Origin: Pseudomonas baetica
GTDB lineage: Bacteria > Pseudomonadota > Gammaproteobacteria > Pseudomonadales > Pseudomonadaceae
Length of the DNA: 64,000 nucleotides
Direction of reading: 5' to 3'
Assembly (NCBI RefSeq): GCF_002813455.1
Contig: NZ_PHHE01000001.1
Location: forward strand, 5,638,001-5,702,000
A model generated the notes under the pieces. The model did not search any database, had not been told where the DNA came from, and worked only from the letters and a program-made list of their open reading frames with translations. The translations under genes were made by a program, and so were the position numbers. Below, one piece after another: positions 51,119 through 63,000 of the stretch. Every line of letters begins with the position of its first letter. Position 1 is the stretch's first letter.

Positions 51119-51916
51119 TTGAAGTCTTCGCCAATTCGGACGGCCGCGGTGTTTTTGCTCGCAGCGCTGGCGGCATCATCGGTGTTGTCTGTCCAGGCAG
51201 CGCAACTGGTTCGGGTCGGCGCTGCGCATTTTCCGCCTTACACCGTTCGCCCTGAAAACGGCGCCGACACGGGGCTGTTACCTCAATTGGTCGAGGCGTT
51301 GAATCGCCTGCAACACGACTACCAGTTCGTGCTGGTGCCGACCTCGATTCCGCGACGTTTCGGTGATTTCAAGCAGGGCCGGATCGACATGGCGATCTTC
51401 GAGAACCCTGATTGGGGCTGGAAAGAGATTCCCCACACCGACGTCGATATGGGGCTTGAGGACGCTGAAATCTTCGTTGCTCAACGCGAAAGCGGTCGCC
51501 AGCAAAGCTACTTTGCCGATCTCAACGGCAAACGTCTGGCGCTGTTCAGTGGTTACCACTACGAATTTTCCAACTTCAACGCCGATCCCAAGTTACTCGC
51601 GCAAAACTTTAACGCCACCCTGACCTACTCCCACGACAGCAACCTGTTGATGGTGCTGCGCGGGCGCGCGGATATCGCACTGGTGACCCGTTCATATCTG
51701 AGTGATTACCTGCTGCGCAATGAGAAGGTGCGTGACGAGTTGCTGGTGTCGCAACGCATCGATCAGGTCTATCACCACTATGCGATTCTGCGTCCGACCG
51801 CGCCGATCACTGGGGAGGAGTTCGGCAAGCTGCTGCAGGGGCTGCGCGATAACGGCGAGATGCTGAAGATTTTCGAGCCCTACAGGATCGCCGTGGTGCC
51901 GGTGCCTCGTCGTTGA
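51119..51916 (+). CDS. Periplasmic solute-binding protein (SBP_bac_3 family), orphan
   Basis: A 265-residue amino-acid-type binding protein. A signal peptide of about 27 residues ends near VQAA; the mature part has AAHFPPYTVRPENGADTGLL, FKQGRIDMAIFEN and LMVLRGRADIALVT. The start is a TTG at 51119, preceded by GGGGAGTGGGG; no ATG or GTG in frame fits. No permease or ATPase gene is adjacent, so it may serve a distant transporter or act as a sensor subunit. It follows atuR on the same strand by 90 bases. Confidence 0.8.
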   Translation: MKSSPIRTAAVFLLAALAASSVLSVQAAQLVRVGAAHFPPYTVRPENGADTGLLPQLVEALNRLQHDYQFVLVPTSIPRRFGDFKQGRIDMAIFENPDWGWKEIPHTDVDMGLEDAEIFVAQRESGRQQSYFADLNGKRLALFSGYHYEFSNFNADPKLLAQNFNATLTYSHDSNLLMVLRGRADIALVTRSYLSDYLLRNEKVRDELLVSQRIDQVYHHYAILRPTAPITGEEFGKLLQGLRDNGEMLKIFEPYRIAVVPVPRR

Positions 51917-52003
51917 GGCACTGATTTGTGCGCAACGCCTAAATTTCTCTTTCCGGATCACGTCCCATCGTTGAACTGTCGACGATTACCGTGAGCCCGA
52001 CCC

Positions 52004-53017
52004 ATGTCCAATCTGAATGAGCTGACTGCCCTGGCCTTGCCTTCGGGCAGTCAGTTGCTAGCCGATGTCACCGAAAGCCGTCTGAGCCTGAGCCTGGACG
52101 GGCAGCCGCTGATCCGGCTGCGCCTTGATCGTGAGGCCAAAGGGCCGATCCACATCGATGAACGTTTTGCGTTGCCGCCAGGTCAGGCACTGTGGGCGGC
52201 GTGTTACTGGTTGTTCGCTCGCGATCCTGCGTGTCAGCAATTGACTTGGCTACTGGATCAGCCGCCGACCGAAGCTTTGCTCAGCGGATTGTTGGTGAGC
52301 ACTGAAGTGGCGGGGGAATATCGCTGTGAGCGTTCGCTGTTCTGGCAATTGCCGCAACCGTGGCTCGGCACTTCTCTGACCGGCAGCTATCCGCAGCAAA
52401 TGGTCATCAGCCAGGGTAAGCGTCATCCGTTGCGTCCGGTCAAACCGCGCGGTGAAGTCTATCGGCGTTTCGATGCGCGACTCGGTGCGTGGATTTCCCT
52501 GCGCACGGTCGAGATCGAGGAAGACCTGCCGCGCTTCAACCGCTGGCAGAACAGCCCGCGCGTTGCCAGTTTCTGGCAGGAAGAAGGCACGATCGAAAAG
52601 CATCGTGAATACCTCAGCAAACTCGACGCCGATCCGCACACGCTCACCCTGATCGGCTGTTTCGACGATCAGCCGTTTGCTTATTTCGAAGCCTATTGGG
52701 CCAAGGAAGACCGCATTGCGCCGTTCTACGATGCCGACAATTACGACCGTGGCATTCATATGCTGGTGGGGGAAGAAGATCACCGCGGCCCGCATAAAGT
52801 GGCGAGCTGGCTGTCGGCGCTGGTGCATTACCTGTTTCTGGATGATCCACGTACCCAGCGCGTGGTCGCCGAGCCGCGTGCCGACAACGCGAAGATGATC
52901 GGCCACATGCAAAACCAGTGCTTCCACTGCGAGAAAGAGTTCGACTTCCCGCACAAGCGCGCGGCGCTGATGATGCTGGGGCGTGAGCGGTTTTTTGATC
53001 GGTGCAAACTGGCTTGA
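52004..53017 (+). CDS. IucB/PvdYII-like GNAT acetyltransferase, probable siderophore enzyme
   Basis: A 337-residue protein whose C-terminal half (about 150-335) is a GNAT domain of the siderophore acyltransferase type, as in IucB, RhbD and PvdYII. Key segments are FNRWQNSPRVASFWQEEGT, DRGIHMLVGEEDHRGPH, LHYLFLDDPRTQRVV-like VHYLFLDDPRTQRVV, EPRADNAKMIGHMQ and FDFPHKRAALMM. Lying beside pvdS and pvdL, it probably acetylates N5-hydroxyornithine for pyoverdine, or an N-hydroxylated amine of another siderophore. The precise substrate is inferred. No obvious PvdS promoter precedes it. Confidence 0.78.
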   Translation: MSNLNELTALALPSGSQLLADVTESRLSLSLDGQPLIRLRLDREAKGPIHIDERFALPPGQALWAACYWLFARDPACQQLTWLLDQPPTEALLSGLLVSTEVAGEYRCERSLFWQLPQPWLGTSLTGSYPQQMVISQGKRHPLRPVKPRGEVYRRFDARLGAWISLRTVEIEEDLPRFNRWQNSPRVASFWQEEGTIEKHREYLSKLDADPHTLTLIGCFDDQPFAYFEAYWAKEDRIAPFYDADNYDRGIHMLVGEEDHRGPHKVASWLSALVHYLFLDDPRTQRVVAEPRADNAKMIGHMQNQCFHCEKEFDFPHKRAALMMLGRERFFDRCKLA

Positions 53018-53055
53018 TGATGGGGCCTCAGGATCTCGGTGATCCTGAGGTCGCC

Positions 53056-53138
53056 TTCGCGAGCAGGCTCGCTCCCACATTTAACCGTGTTCTTTCAGGA
53101 GAAATGCAGTCGAATGTGGGAGCGAGCCTGCTCGCGAA
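53056..53138. repeat. Paired REP palindrome
   Basis: TTCGCGAGCAGGCTCGCTCC (from 53056) faces its complement ending at 53138, between the convergent acetyltransferase and pvdS genes. It is the same family as 43869-43934. Confidence 0.85.
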
Positions 53139-53161
53139 TGAGGGCGTCAACACTTCTCTGA

Positions 53162-53716
53162 TTATCGACGACCCACCGCCACCGCATCCCGACGACTGCC
53201 CGACACCTTGCGGCAGTGCACCAGCGCATCGCGAATCATGAAGTTGACCAAAGTCGGCGAAACGCCGAGTTCCTTGGCGATGTCCTTTTGCGGCACGCCA
53301 TGCAGACGGTACATCTCGAATGCATAGCGAGTGCGACTCGGTAGCTCGGTCAGCGCATCGGCGATGTGTTCCAGGGTCGAGAAGTTGATGTGCGAGGTTT
53401 CCGGCGAAGCACCTTGAATAACCACGTTCAGCCCTTCCTCTTCAGGGCCGGAATATTTCTGCTCCAGCGCCTGTTTGCGGTAGTGATCGATGGCGAGGTT
53501 GCGCACGATCTGGAACAGATAACTCAGTTGGGCTTTGATCGACGATGTAATGGGTGGCGCCGACTGCAGTCGGAAAAACGCATCCTGTACCACATCTTCG
53601 GCGCGCGACCGGCAGCCGGTAATACGCGCTGCGATTTTGACCAGAATCAGTCGATTGTCGACGAATGCCTGAAGTAGCGGTGAATCGCACCTGCTTGTGG
53701 ATACTTGTTCCGTCAT
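53162..53716 (-). CDS. pvdS: Iron-starvation sigma factor PvdS
   Basis: A 184-residue ECF sigma factor. Region 2 is at about 20-90 (ILVKIAARITGCRSRAEDVV, FQIVRNLAIDHYRKQ), and region 4 at about 125-180 (ELPSRTRYAFEMYRLHGVPQ, SPTLVNFMIRDALVH). It is nearly identical in these parts to P. aeruginosa PvdS as I remember it. It directs transcription of pyoverdine biosynthesis genes when iron is scarce. The ATG at 53716 has AAGGTGA upstream. A Fur box lies 81 bases before the start, and the divergent pvdL has a PvdS-type promoter. Confidence 0.96.
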   Translation of the reverse strand: MTEQVSTSRCDSPLLQAFVDNRLILVKIAARITGCRSRAEDVVQDAFFRLQSAPPITSSIKAQLSYLFQIVRNLAIDHYRKQALEQKYSGPEEEGLNVVIQGASPETSHINFSTLEHIADALTELPSRTRYAFEMYRLHGVPQKDIAKELGVSPTLVNFMIRDALVHCRKVSGSRRDAVAVGRR

Positions 53717-53796
53717 GGAAATCACCTTGCTGCCAATTGGTTCGTGGGGCGCCTGGGGGAGGGGGCGTCCTACACATCGAGCGACAAATTATGTTG

Positions 53797-53815
53797 AATG
53801 ATAATGATTGTCAAA
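53797..53815 (-). promoter_or_regulatory. Fur box of pvdS
   Basis: On the minus strand TTTGACAATCATTATCATT matches the 19-bp Fur consensus with a perfect right half. It would repress pvdS in iron-replete cells. Confidence 0.85.
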
Positions 53816-53907
53816 TGAGAAAGAGAAGTAATGCTCTGGTTCGGTGCAATCTGAGAACTGCGACACGCCGCCGCAGCCCGGCCCTATTGGTGATCCGCCT
53901 TGGCGAC

Positions 53908-53931
53908 TAATTATTTCCAGACGTCATCCGT
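53908..53931 (+). promoter_or_regulatory. PvdS-dependent promoter (IS box) of pvdL
   Basis: TAATT at 53908-53912 and CGT at 53929-53931 are 16 bases apart, matching the iron-starvation box TAAAT-N16-CGT. Transcription would start about 140 bases before the pvdL ATG. Confidence 0.75.
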
Positions 53932-54083
53932 TCTCATTGGTGAACGGTTCCGGGTAACGAGCCCCGGCCAGACAGCATTCCCATGCCTTGCGCGGTCGGC
54001 GTAGACCGCGCCCTGCATGCCCTTGAGGGGCGTGACGCAGCAACCCGATTCCACTAGCAAGCCGAATTCAGGCAGGAAACCTC

Positions 54084-57000
54084 ATGACCGACGCGTTCGA
54101 ACTTCCCAGCACCCTGGTCCAAGCCCTTCAGCGCCGCGCGGCCCTGACGCCGGATCGGCTGGCCCTGCGCTTTCTCGCCGAAAGCGAAGAGCAAACGGTG
54201 GTGCTCAGTTATCGCGAACTCGATCAGCGCGCCCGCACGATTGCTGCCGCCCTGCAAGCCGAGGCTGAATTCGGTGATCGCGCCGTGCTGCTGTTCCCCA
54301 GCGGCCCGGACTACGTCGCGGCGTTCTTTGGTTGCCTGTACGCCGGGGTCATCGCGGTACCGGCCTATCCGCCGGAATCGGCCCGCCGTCATCACCAGGA
54401 GCGCCTGCTGTCGATCATTGCTGACGCCGAACCGCGCCTGCTGCTGACCAGCGCCGACCTGCGCGACGCCTTACAGCAGATCGAAGGCGCGCCGCCGTTG
54501 CTGTGTGTCGACACTCTCGACAACGCACTCGCCGAAGGCTGGGTTGAACCGACCCTGCCGGCCGATCACATTGCCTTTTTGCAATACACTTCCGGCTCCA
54601 CTGCACTGCCCAAAGGCGTGCAGGTCAGCCACGGCAATCTCGTCGCCAACGAACTGCTGATTCGTCACGGTTTCGGTATCGATGCGAACCCGGACGACGT
54701 GATCGTCAGCTGGTTGCCGCTGTACCACGACATGGGCTTGATCGGTGGTCTGCTGCAACCGATTTTCAGCGGCGTGCCGTGCATCCTGATGTCGCCGGCG
54801 TACTTCCTTGGTCGGCCACTGCGCTGGCTCGAAGCAATCAGCCAATACGGCGGCACCATCAGCGGCGGGCCGGATTTCGCCTACCGCCTGTGCAGCGAGC
54901 GAGTCAGCGAATCGGCGCTGGAGCGCCTCGACCTGAGCCGCTGGCGCGTGGCCTATTCCGGCTCCGAACCGATTCGTCTCGACACCAATGAGCGCTTCGC
55001 CGAGAAGTTCGCCGCATGTGGCTTCAGCGAAGACAGTTTCATGGCGTCCTACGGTCTGGCGGAAGCCACGTTGTTCGTTGCTGGCACGCCGCGCGGCACC
55101 GGCATTCCTGCGCTGCGCGTGGACGACCAGGCCTTGGCGCAGAACCGTGCCGAGCCCGGCGACGGCAGCCCGATCATGAGCTGCGGCATCAGCCAGCCGG
55201 AACACGCGGTGTTGATCGTCGAGCCCACCCACCTGCAAGAGCTTGCCGACAACGCCGTCGGCGAAGTCTGGGCCGCCGGGCCGAGCATTGCTCTCGGTTA
55301 CTGGCGCAACCCGGAGGCCAGCGCCAAGACTTTCGTCCAGCACGCGGGGCGTACCTGGCTGCGTACCGGTGACCTCGGTTTCATGCGTGACGGCGAACTG
55401 TTCATCACCGGTCGCTTGAAAGACATGCTGATCGTGCGCGGCCACAACCTCTATCCGCAGGACATCGAGAAAACGGTCGAAAGCGAAGTGGAAGTGGTGC
55501 GCAAGGGCCGGGTCGCGGCGTTCGCGGTCACTCAGGATGGTGAAGAGGGCATCGGCATCGCTGCGGAAATCAGTCGCAGCGTGCAGAAAATCCTCCCGCC
55601 CGAAGCGCTGATCAAAGCCATTCGCCAAGCGGTGGCCGAGGCGTATCAAGAGGCACCGAGCGTGGTGGTATTGCTCAATCCGGGCGCGCTGCCGAAAACC
55701 TCCAGCGGCAAATTGCAGCGTTCGGCCTGCCGCAACCGCCTGGCCGATGGCAGCCTCGACAGCTATGCAGTGTTTCCTTCGACCCCTTGCGAAACCCCGG
55801 ATGCGCCGGCAACCGCCTCGGAGCTCGAAGCCCTGATCGGCAAGATCTGGGCTGAGCAACTGAACGTCAAACAGGTCAACGCCGACGATCACTTCTTCCT
55901 GCTCGGCGGTAACTCGATCGCCGCGGCGCAAGTGATCGCTCGCGTGCGTGAAGAACTGCGTCTGGAGCTGAATCTGCGCCTGTTGTTTGAAGCGCCGACC
56001 CTGTCCGCATTCGCCGCCGCTGTGGCGCAACAGCAACAGGATGGCGGCAGCGCCCAAGGCGAAATCTGCGCGTTGTCACGCAGCGAGCCGATGCCCCAAT
56101 CGCTGGCGCAGAACCGCTTGTGGATCACTTGGCAACTCGACCCGCAAAGCAGCGCCTACAACATTCCCGGCGCCCTGCGTTTGCGCGGCGAACTCGACGA
56201 AGACGCATTGCGCGCCAGCTTCCAGCAACTGATTGAGCGCCACGAATCCTTGCGCACGCGCTTCTTCGAACGTGATGGCGTGGCGTTGCAACAGGTCGAC
56301 GCGACAGCAGAGTTCAACCTGCAACTGATCGACATCAGCGACCTGCCGGCCCATGAGCGCGAAGCCCGCGCCCAGCAGATCCGCGAAGACGAAGCGCGCA
56401 CGCAGTTCGATCTGGAACAAGGCCCGCTGCTGTGGGTGACGCTGATCCGGCTCGATGACGAAGATCACCAACTGCTGGTGACGCTGCATCACATCATCGC
56501 CGACGGCTGGTCGCTGAACGTGTTGATCGATGAGTTCTCGCGCCTGTATGCCGCCGCTTCCCAAGGCCAGCGAGCTGAACTCGCGCCACTGCCAACCCAA
56601 TACGCCGATTACGGCAGCTGGCAGCGCCAATGGCTGGCGCAAGGCGAGGGCGAGCGGCAACTGGCGTACTGGAAATCGCAGTTGGGCGATGAACATCCGA
56701 CGCTGGAGCTGGCCACCGATCATCCGCGTTCCGCTCAGCAACTTCACAGCGCCGCGCGCCATAGCGTGCGTCTGAGCGTCAGCCTCAGCGAAGCGATCCG
56801 CAACACTGCACAAGCTCATGAAGCCACCCCGTTCATGCTGTTGCTCTCGGCATTCCAGAGCCTGTTGCACCGCTACAGCGGGCAGCGCGATATTCGCATC
56901 GGCGTGCCCAATGCCAACCGTCCGCGCCTGGAAACCCAAGGCCTGATCGGCTTCTTCATCAACACCCAGGTGCTGCGCGCCGAAGTCGATTCGCGCCTGT

Positions 57001-60000
57001 CGTTTATCGAGTTGCTGGCGCAAACCCGCCAGGCTGCACTCGGTGCTCAGGCCCATCAGGATCTGCCATTCGAACAACTGCTCGAAGCCTTCCCGCAGGC
57101 TCGCGAACAAGGCCTGTTCCAGGTCATGTTCAACCATCAGCAACGTGACCTGAGTGCGCTCAAGCGTCTGCCGGGTCTGCTCGCCGAAGAGCTGCCGTGG
57201 CACAGCCGCGAGGCCAAGTTCGACCTGCAACTGCACAGCGAAGAAGATCGCAACGGGCGCCTGAGCCTGTCCTTCGACTACGCCGATGAACTGTTCGACG
57301 CGGCGACCATCGCGCGACTGGCCGAGCACTTCAGCAATCTCTTGCGCGAGGTCTGCGAGCAACCGCAACGCGCCATTGGTGATCTGCAACTGTTGGCCAC
57401 CGCCGAACACGATCAGCAAAAAGACTGGAGCGTCGCCCCGTGCACTGAGGCACAACAATGGCTGCCGGCGTTGCTCAACGAGCAAGTGCGCCAGACCCCG
57501 GAGCGCACTGCGCTGGTGTGGGACGGTGGCAGCCTCGATTTCGCCGAACTGCATGCCCAAGCCAACCGACTGGCGCATTACCTGCGCGACAAAGGCGTCG
57601 GCCCGGATGTCTGCGTGGCCATCGCCGCCGAGCGCTCGCCGCAGCTGTTGATCGGCCTGCTGGCGATCATCAAGGCCGGCGGTGCCTATGTGCCGCTGGA
57701 CCCGGATTACCCGGCCGATCGTCTGGCCTACATGCTCAGCGACAGCGGCGTCGAACTGCTGCTGACCCAGACCGAATTGCTTGATCGTTTGCCGGCCAGC
57801 GAGGGCGTCAGCGTCATCGCCATGGACGCGTTGCATCTGGAGAATTGGCCAAGCCAGGCACCGGGTCTGCACCTGCACGGCGACAACCTCGCGTATGTGA
57901 TTTACACCTCCGGCTCCACCGGCCAACCGAAAGGCGTCGGCAACACCCACGCGGCACTGGCCGAACGTCTGCAATGGATGCAGAACAGCTATCGTCTCGA
58001 CGAAACCGACGTGTTGATGCAAAAGGCGCCGATCAGTTTCGACGTGTCGGTGTGGGAATGCTTCTGGCCGCTGATCACTGGCGCGCGTTTGCTGATTGCC
58101 GGCCCGGGTGAACACCGTGATCCGCATCGCATCGCACAGCTTGTTCAGCAATGCGGCGTGACCACGCTGCACTTCGTGCCACCGCTGCTTGCGTTGTTCG
58201 TCGACGAGCCGCTGAGTGCCGAATGCACCAGCCTGCGCCGGGTGTTCTCCGGCGGCGAAGCCTTGCCCGCAGAGTTGCGTAACCGGGTACTGGCGCAACT
58301 GCCCGCGGTGCAACTGCACAACCGATACGGCCCGACCGAAACCGCGATCAACGTTACCCACTGGCATTGCACAATGGCCGATGGCGAGCGTTCGCCGATT
58401 GGCCGACCGCTGGGCAACGTGGTTTGCCGCATTCTCGACGCTGATCTCAACCCCGTGCCGGCTGGCGTACCGGGTGAGTTGTGCATCAGCGGCATCGGTC
58501 TGGCCCGGGGTTACCTCGGCCGTCCTTCGTTGACCGCCGAACGTTTCGTCGTCGATCCATTGGGCGAGCAGGGTGAGCGCTTGTACCGTACCGGCGACCG
58601 CGCACGCTGGACGGCCGACGGCGTAATTGAATACCTCGGTCGTCTCGATCAGCAGGTCAAGTTGCGTGGCTTCCGCGTCGAGCCGGAAGAAATCGAAGCG
58701 CGTCTGCTCGCTCAAAACGGCGTCGCCCAAGCCGTGGTGCTGGTGCGCGAAACCGCTGCCGGCGCCCAGTTGATCGGCTACTTCACCGCGACCGATGCCA
58801 GCGAAGATCAGGACGCGCAGATCACTCGCCTGAAAACCGCACTGGCCGCCGAGCTACCGGAATACATGGTCCCGGCGCAACTGATGCGTTTGCACGAAAT
58901 GCCCCTGAGCCCCAGCGGCAAAATCGATCGTCGCGCCTTGCCCGAACCGCAGTGGCAAGCGCGCGAACACGTCGAACCGGTGACTGAACTTGAGCGGCAG
59001 ATCGCCGAGATCTGGCGCGAAGTGCTGGGCCTGACGCAAGTCGGCCTGCGCGACGATTTCTTTGCCCTCGGCGGGCACTCGCTGCTGGCCACGCAAATCA
59101 TCTCCCGCAGCCGTCAGGCCTGCGACGTCGAACTGCCGCTGCGCGCCTTGTTCGAACACAGCGAACTGGGTGATTTCGCCGAGCAGATCCGTCTGATCCA
59201 GGCCAGCGGCCGCACCAATAAACAGCCGCCGATTGAAAAAGTCGACCGCAGCCAACCGGTGCCGCTGTCCTATTCGCAGCAGCGCATGTGGTTCCTCTGG
59301 CAGATGGAACCGGACAGCCCGGCGTACAACGTCGGCGGCATGGCGCGCCTGCGCGGCGTGTTGCATGTCGAGCGTTTCGAGGCAGCGTTGCAAGCACTGA
59401 TCCTGCGTCACGAAACCCTGCGCACCACGTTCCCGAGCGTCGATGGCGTGGCTCGTCAGCGCGTGCATGCCGAGACTGGCGTGCGCATGGACTGGAAGGA
59501 TTTTTCGAAACTGGCGGCTGATGTCCGTGAGCAAAACGTCCAGCAGTTGGCCGACGAAGAAGCACACCAGCCGTTCGATCTGGAAACCGGCCCGCTGCTG
59601 CGCGCCTGCCTGGTCAAAACCGCCGAGCACGAACACTATTTCGTCCTGACCCTGCACCACATCGTCACCGAAGGCTGGGCGATGGATATTTTCGCCCGCG
59701 AACTCAGCGCGCTCTACGAAGCCTTTGTCGATGACCGCGATTCGCCGCTGGAACCGTTGCCGGTGCAGTACCTCGACTACAGCGTCTGGCAACGCAACTG
59801 GCTGGAGTCCGGCGAGCGTCAGCGTCAGCTCGACTACTGGACCGCGCAACTCGGTCGCGAACACCCGCTGCTGGAATTGCCGGGCGACCGTCCGCGTCCG
59901 CCGGTGCAAAGCCATCAGGGTGAACTGTTCCGTTTCGACCTCAGCGACGACCTCGCCGCCCGCGTCCGTGCCTTCAATGCGCAAAATGGTCTGACCCTGT

Positions 60001-63000
60001 TCATGACCATGACCGTCGCACTCGCTACGCTGCTCTATCGCTACAGCGGCCAGACCGATCTGCGCATCGGCGCGCCGGTGGCCAACCGCATTCGCCCGGA
60101 AAGCGAGGGGCTGATCGGCGCGTTCCTCAACACCCAAGTGCTGCGCTGCCAGCTCGACGGGCAGATGTCGGTCGGTGAGTTGTTCGAGCAGGTTCGCCAC
60201 ACGGTAATCGAAGGGCAGTCCCATCAGGATCTGCCGTTCGATCATCTGGTTGAAGCTTTGCAGCCGCCACGCAGCGCTGCTTACAACCCGCTGTTCCAGG
60301 TGATGTGCAACGTGCAGCGCTGGGAGTTTCAACAGAGCCGCATGCTCGCCGGCATGACCGTCGAATATATGGCCAACGATGCGCGGGCGACCAAGTTCGA
60401 CCTCAACCTGGAAGTCACCGACCTCGACCATCGCCTCGGTTGCTGCCTGACGTACAGCACCGATCTGTTCGACGAACCGACCATCGCACGCATGGCCAAA
60501 CATTGGCGCAACTTGCTGCAAGCGCTGATCGCTGATCCGCAGCAGCGCCTGAGCGAACTGCCGCTGCTCGATAAACCGGAACAGCAGAACCTGCTCGACA
60601 GCCTTGGCATCGAGCCGGGTGAGCATCGTCTCGATCAGTGCATCCATCATCTGTTCGCCGAGCAAGCGCTGATGCGCAAGGACGCTCCGGCCCTGACCTT
60701 CGCCGGGCAGACCCTGAGCTACGCCGAACTCGACGCCCGTGCCAATCGTCTGGCCTGGGCGCTGCGTGAGCGTGGGGTCGGGCCGCAAGTGCGGGTCGGC
60801 CTGGCACTGGAGCGCTCGCTGGAAATGGTTATCGGCTTGCTGGCGATTCTCAAGGCTGGCGGCGCCTACGTGCCGCTGGACCCGGAATACCCGCTCGACC
60901 GTCTGCACTACATGATCGAAGACAGCCGCATCGGTCTGCTGCTCAGCGACCGTGCGATGTTCAAAGCCCTCGGCGACCTGCCGTCGAGCGTGGCGCGCTG
61001 GTGCCTGGAAGATGACCGCGCGGCACTGACGCAATACCCGGCCAGCGAGTTGCCGTTTATCAGTCTGCCACAGCATCAGGCCTACCTGATTTACACCTCG
61101 GGGTCGACCGGCAAGCCGAAAGGCGTGGTGGTCTCTCACGGCGAAATCGCCATGCACTGCCAAGCGGTAATCCAACGCTTCGGTATGCGTCCGGACGACT
61201 GCGAGTTGCACTTCTATTCGATCAATTTCGACGCCGCCACCGAGCGTCTGCTGGTGCCGCTGCTCAGCGGCGCTCAGGTGGTGTTGCGTGCGCAGGGTCA
61301 GTGGGACGCGGAAGAAATCTGCGGTTTGATCCGTACGCATAAAATCAACGTGCTCGGTTTTACCCCGAGCTACGGCAGCCAGTTGGCACAGTTCCTCGCG
61401 ACGCAAAACGAAATCCTCCCGGTGCGCATGATCATCACCGGCGGCGAGGCGCTGACCGGCGAACACTTGCAACGGATTCGCGCGGCGTTCAAACCGTCGA
61501 TGTTCTTCAACGCCTACGGCCCGACCGAAACCGTGGTCATGCCGCTGGCCAGTCTGGCCCCGGACGTGCTGGAAGAGGGCGCCGGCAGTGTGCCGATCGG
61601 CAGCGTGATCGGTGCGCGTGTCGCCTACATTCTTGATGCCGATCTGGCGCTGGTGCCGCAAGGCGCGACCGGTGAATTGTTCATCGGCGGTGCCGGGCTG
61701 GCTCAGGCCTATCACGACCGTGCGGGCATCACTGCCGAGCGCTTTGTCGCTGACCCGTTCGCCACTGAGGGCGGGCGGATGTACCGCACCGGCGACCTGG
61801 TGCGCCAGCGTGCCGACGGCTTGGTGGAGTATCTGGGGCGGATCGACCATCAGGTGAAAATCCGTGGGTTCCGTATCGAGTTGGGCGAAATCGAAACCCG
61901 TCTGCTCGATCACGATTCGATCCGCGAAGCGGTGGTGCTGGCGCTGGATGCGCCGAGCGGCAAGCAACTGGTTGGCTACCTCGTCACCGAGATCGCTGAG
62001 CAAGGTGAAACCAAACAGGCTGAACTGCGTGACGCGCTGAAGTCGCACCTCAAGGCGCAATTGCCGGATTACATGGTGCCGACGCACCTGATCCTGTTGG
62101 CAAGCATGCCGCTGACCGCCAACGGCAAACTCGACCGCCGTGCCTTGCCGGCGCCGGACCCGGAGCTGAACCGTCAGAGCTACGTGGCTCCAAGCAATGA
62201 ACTCGAGCAAACGCTGGCGCAGATCTGGTGCGAAGTGCTCAACGTCGAACAGGTAGGCCTCAACGACAACTTCTTCGAACTCGGTGGTGATTCGATTCTG
62301 TCGATTCAAGTGGTCAGCCGAGCGCGGCAGCAGGGCATTCACTTCAGCCCGCGTGATCTGTTCCAGCACCAGACCGTGCAGACGCTCGCCGCCGTGGCCA
62401 GCCGCACAGAACAGGTGACGGCCGAGCAAGGATTGGTAGCCGGTGAGTCGCGCCTGACGCCGATTCAGCATTGGTTCTTTGACACTGCAATCGCTGAGCG
62501 TCAGCACTGGAACCAGGCGTTGTTGCTGGAACCGACCGCAGCCCTTGAGCCGCTTCGTCTGGAGCAAGCGTTGCTGGCGGTGATCGAGCAGCACGACGCC
62601 TTACGCCTGCGCTTCACTGAAGTGGCTGGCGAATGGCACGCAACGCATCAACCGGTGTCCGAAGTCGCCGTGCTGTGGCAAGTGCGCGTCACCTCGATGG
62701 ACCAGTGTGCGGCACTGTTTGCCGATGCCCAGCGCAGTCTCGATCTGGAAAGCGGCCCGCTGTTGCGCGCCTTGCTGGTCGATGGCCCGGATGCTCAGCA
62801 ACGCCTGTTCATCGCCATTCACCACTTGGTGGTCGACGGTGTGTCGTGGCGCGTGTTGCTTGACGATCTGCAAACCGTGTATCGCCAACTCGATACCGAT
62901 CAGTCGGTGGAGCTGCCGGCGAAAACCAGCGCCTTCAAGGACTGGGCGGCGCGCTTGCAGGCTTACGCTGGCAGCGAATCCTTGCGTGAAGAACTCAACT

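Noticed and set aside
54589..54625. Apparent defect in the first ligase domain of PvdL (GSTALPKG instead of GSTGxPKG)
   Set aside because: Fatty-acyl-AMP-ligase-type domains commonly vary at this position, so it is not evidence of inactivation.
58854..62594. A 1246-codon open frame on the minus strand, and an 884-codon one at 56076-58730
   Set aside because: Both lie wholly antisense to pvdL. Long antisense frames are expected from high-GC codon bias, and their translations have no recognisable domains while the plus frame shows complete NRPS domains.
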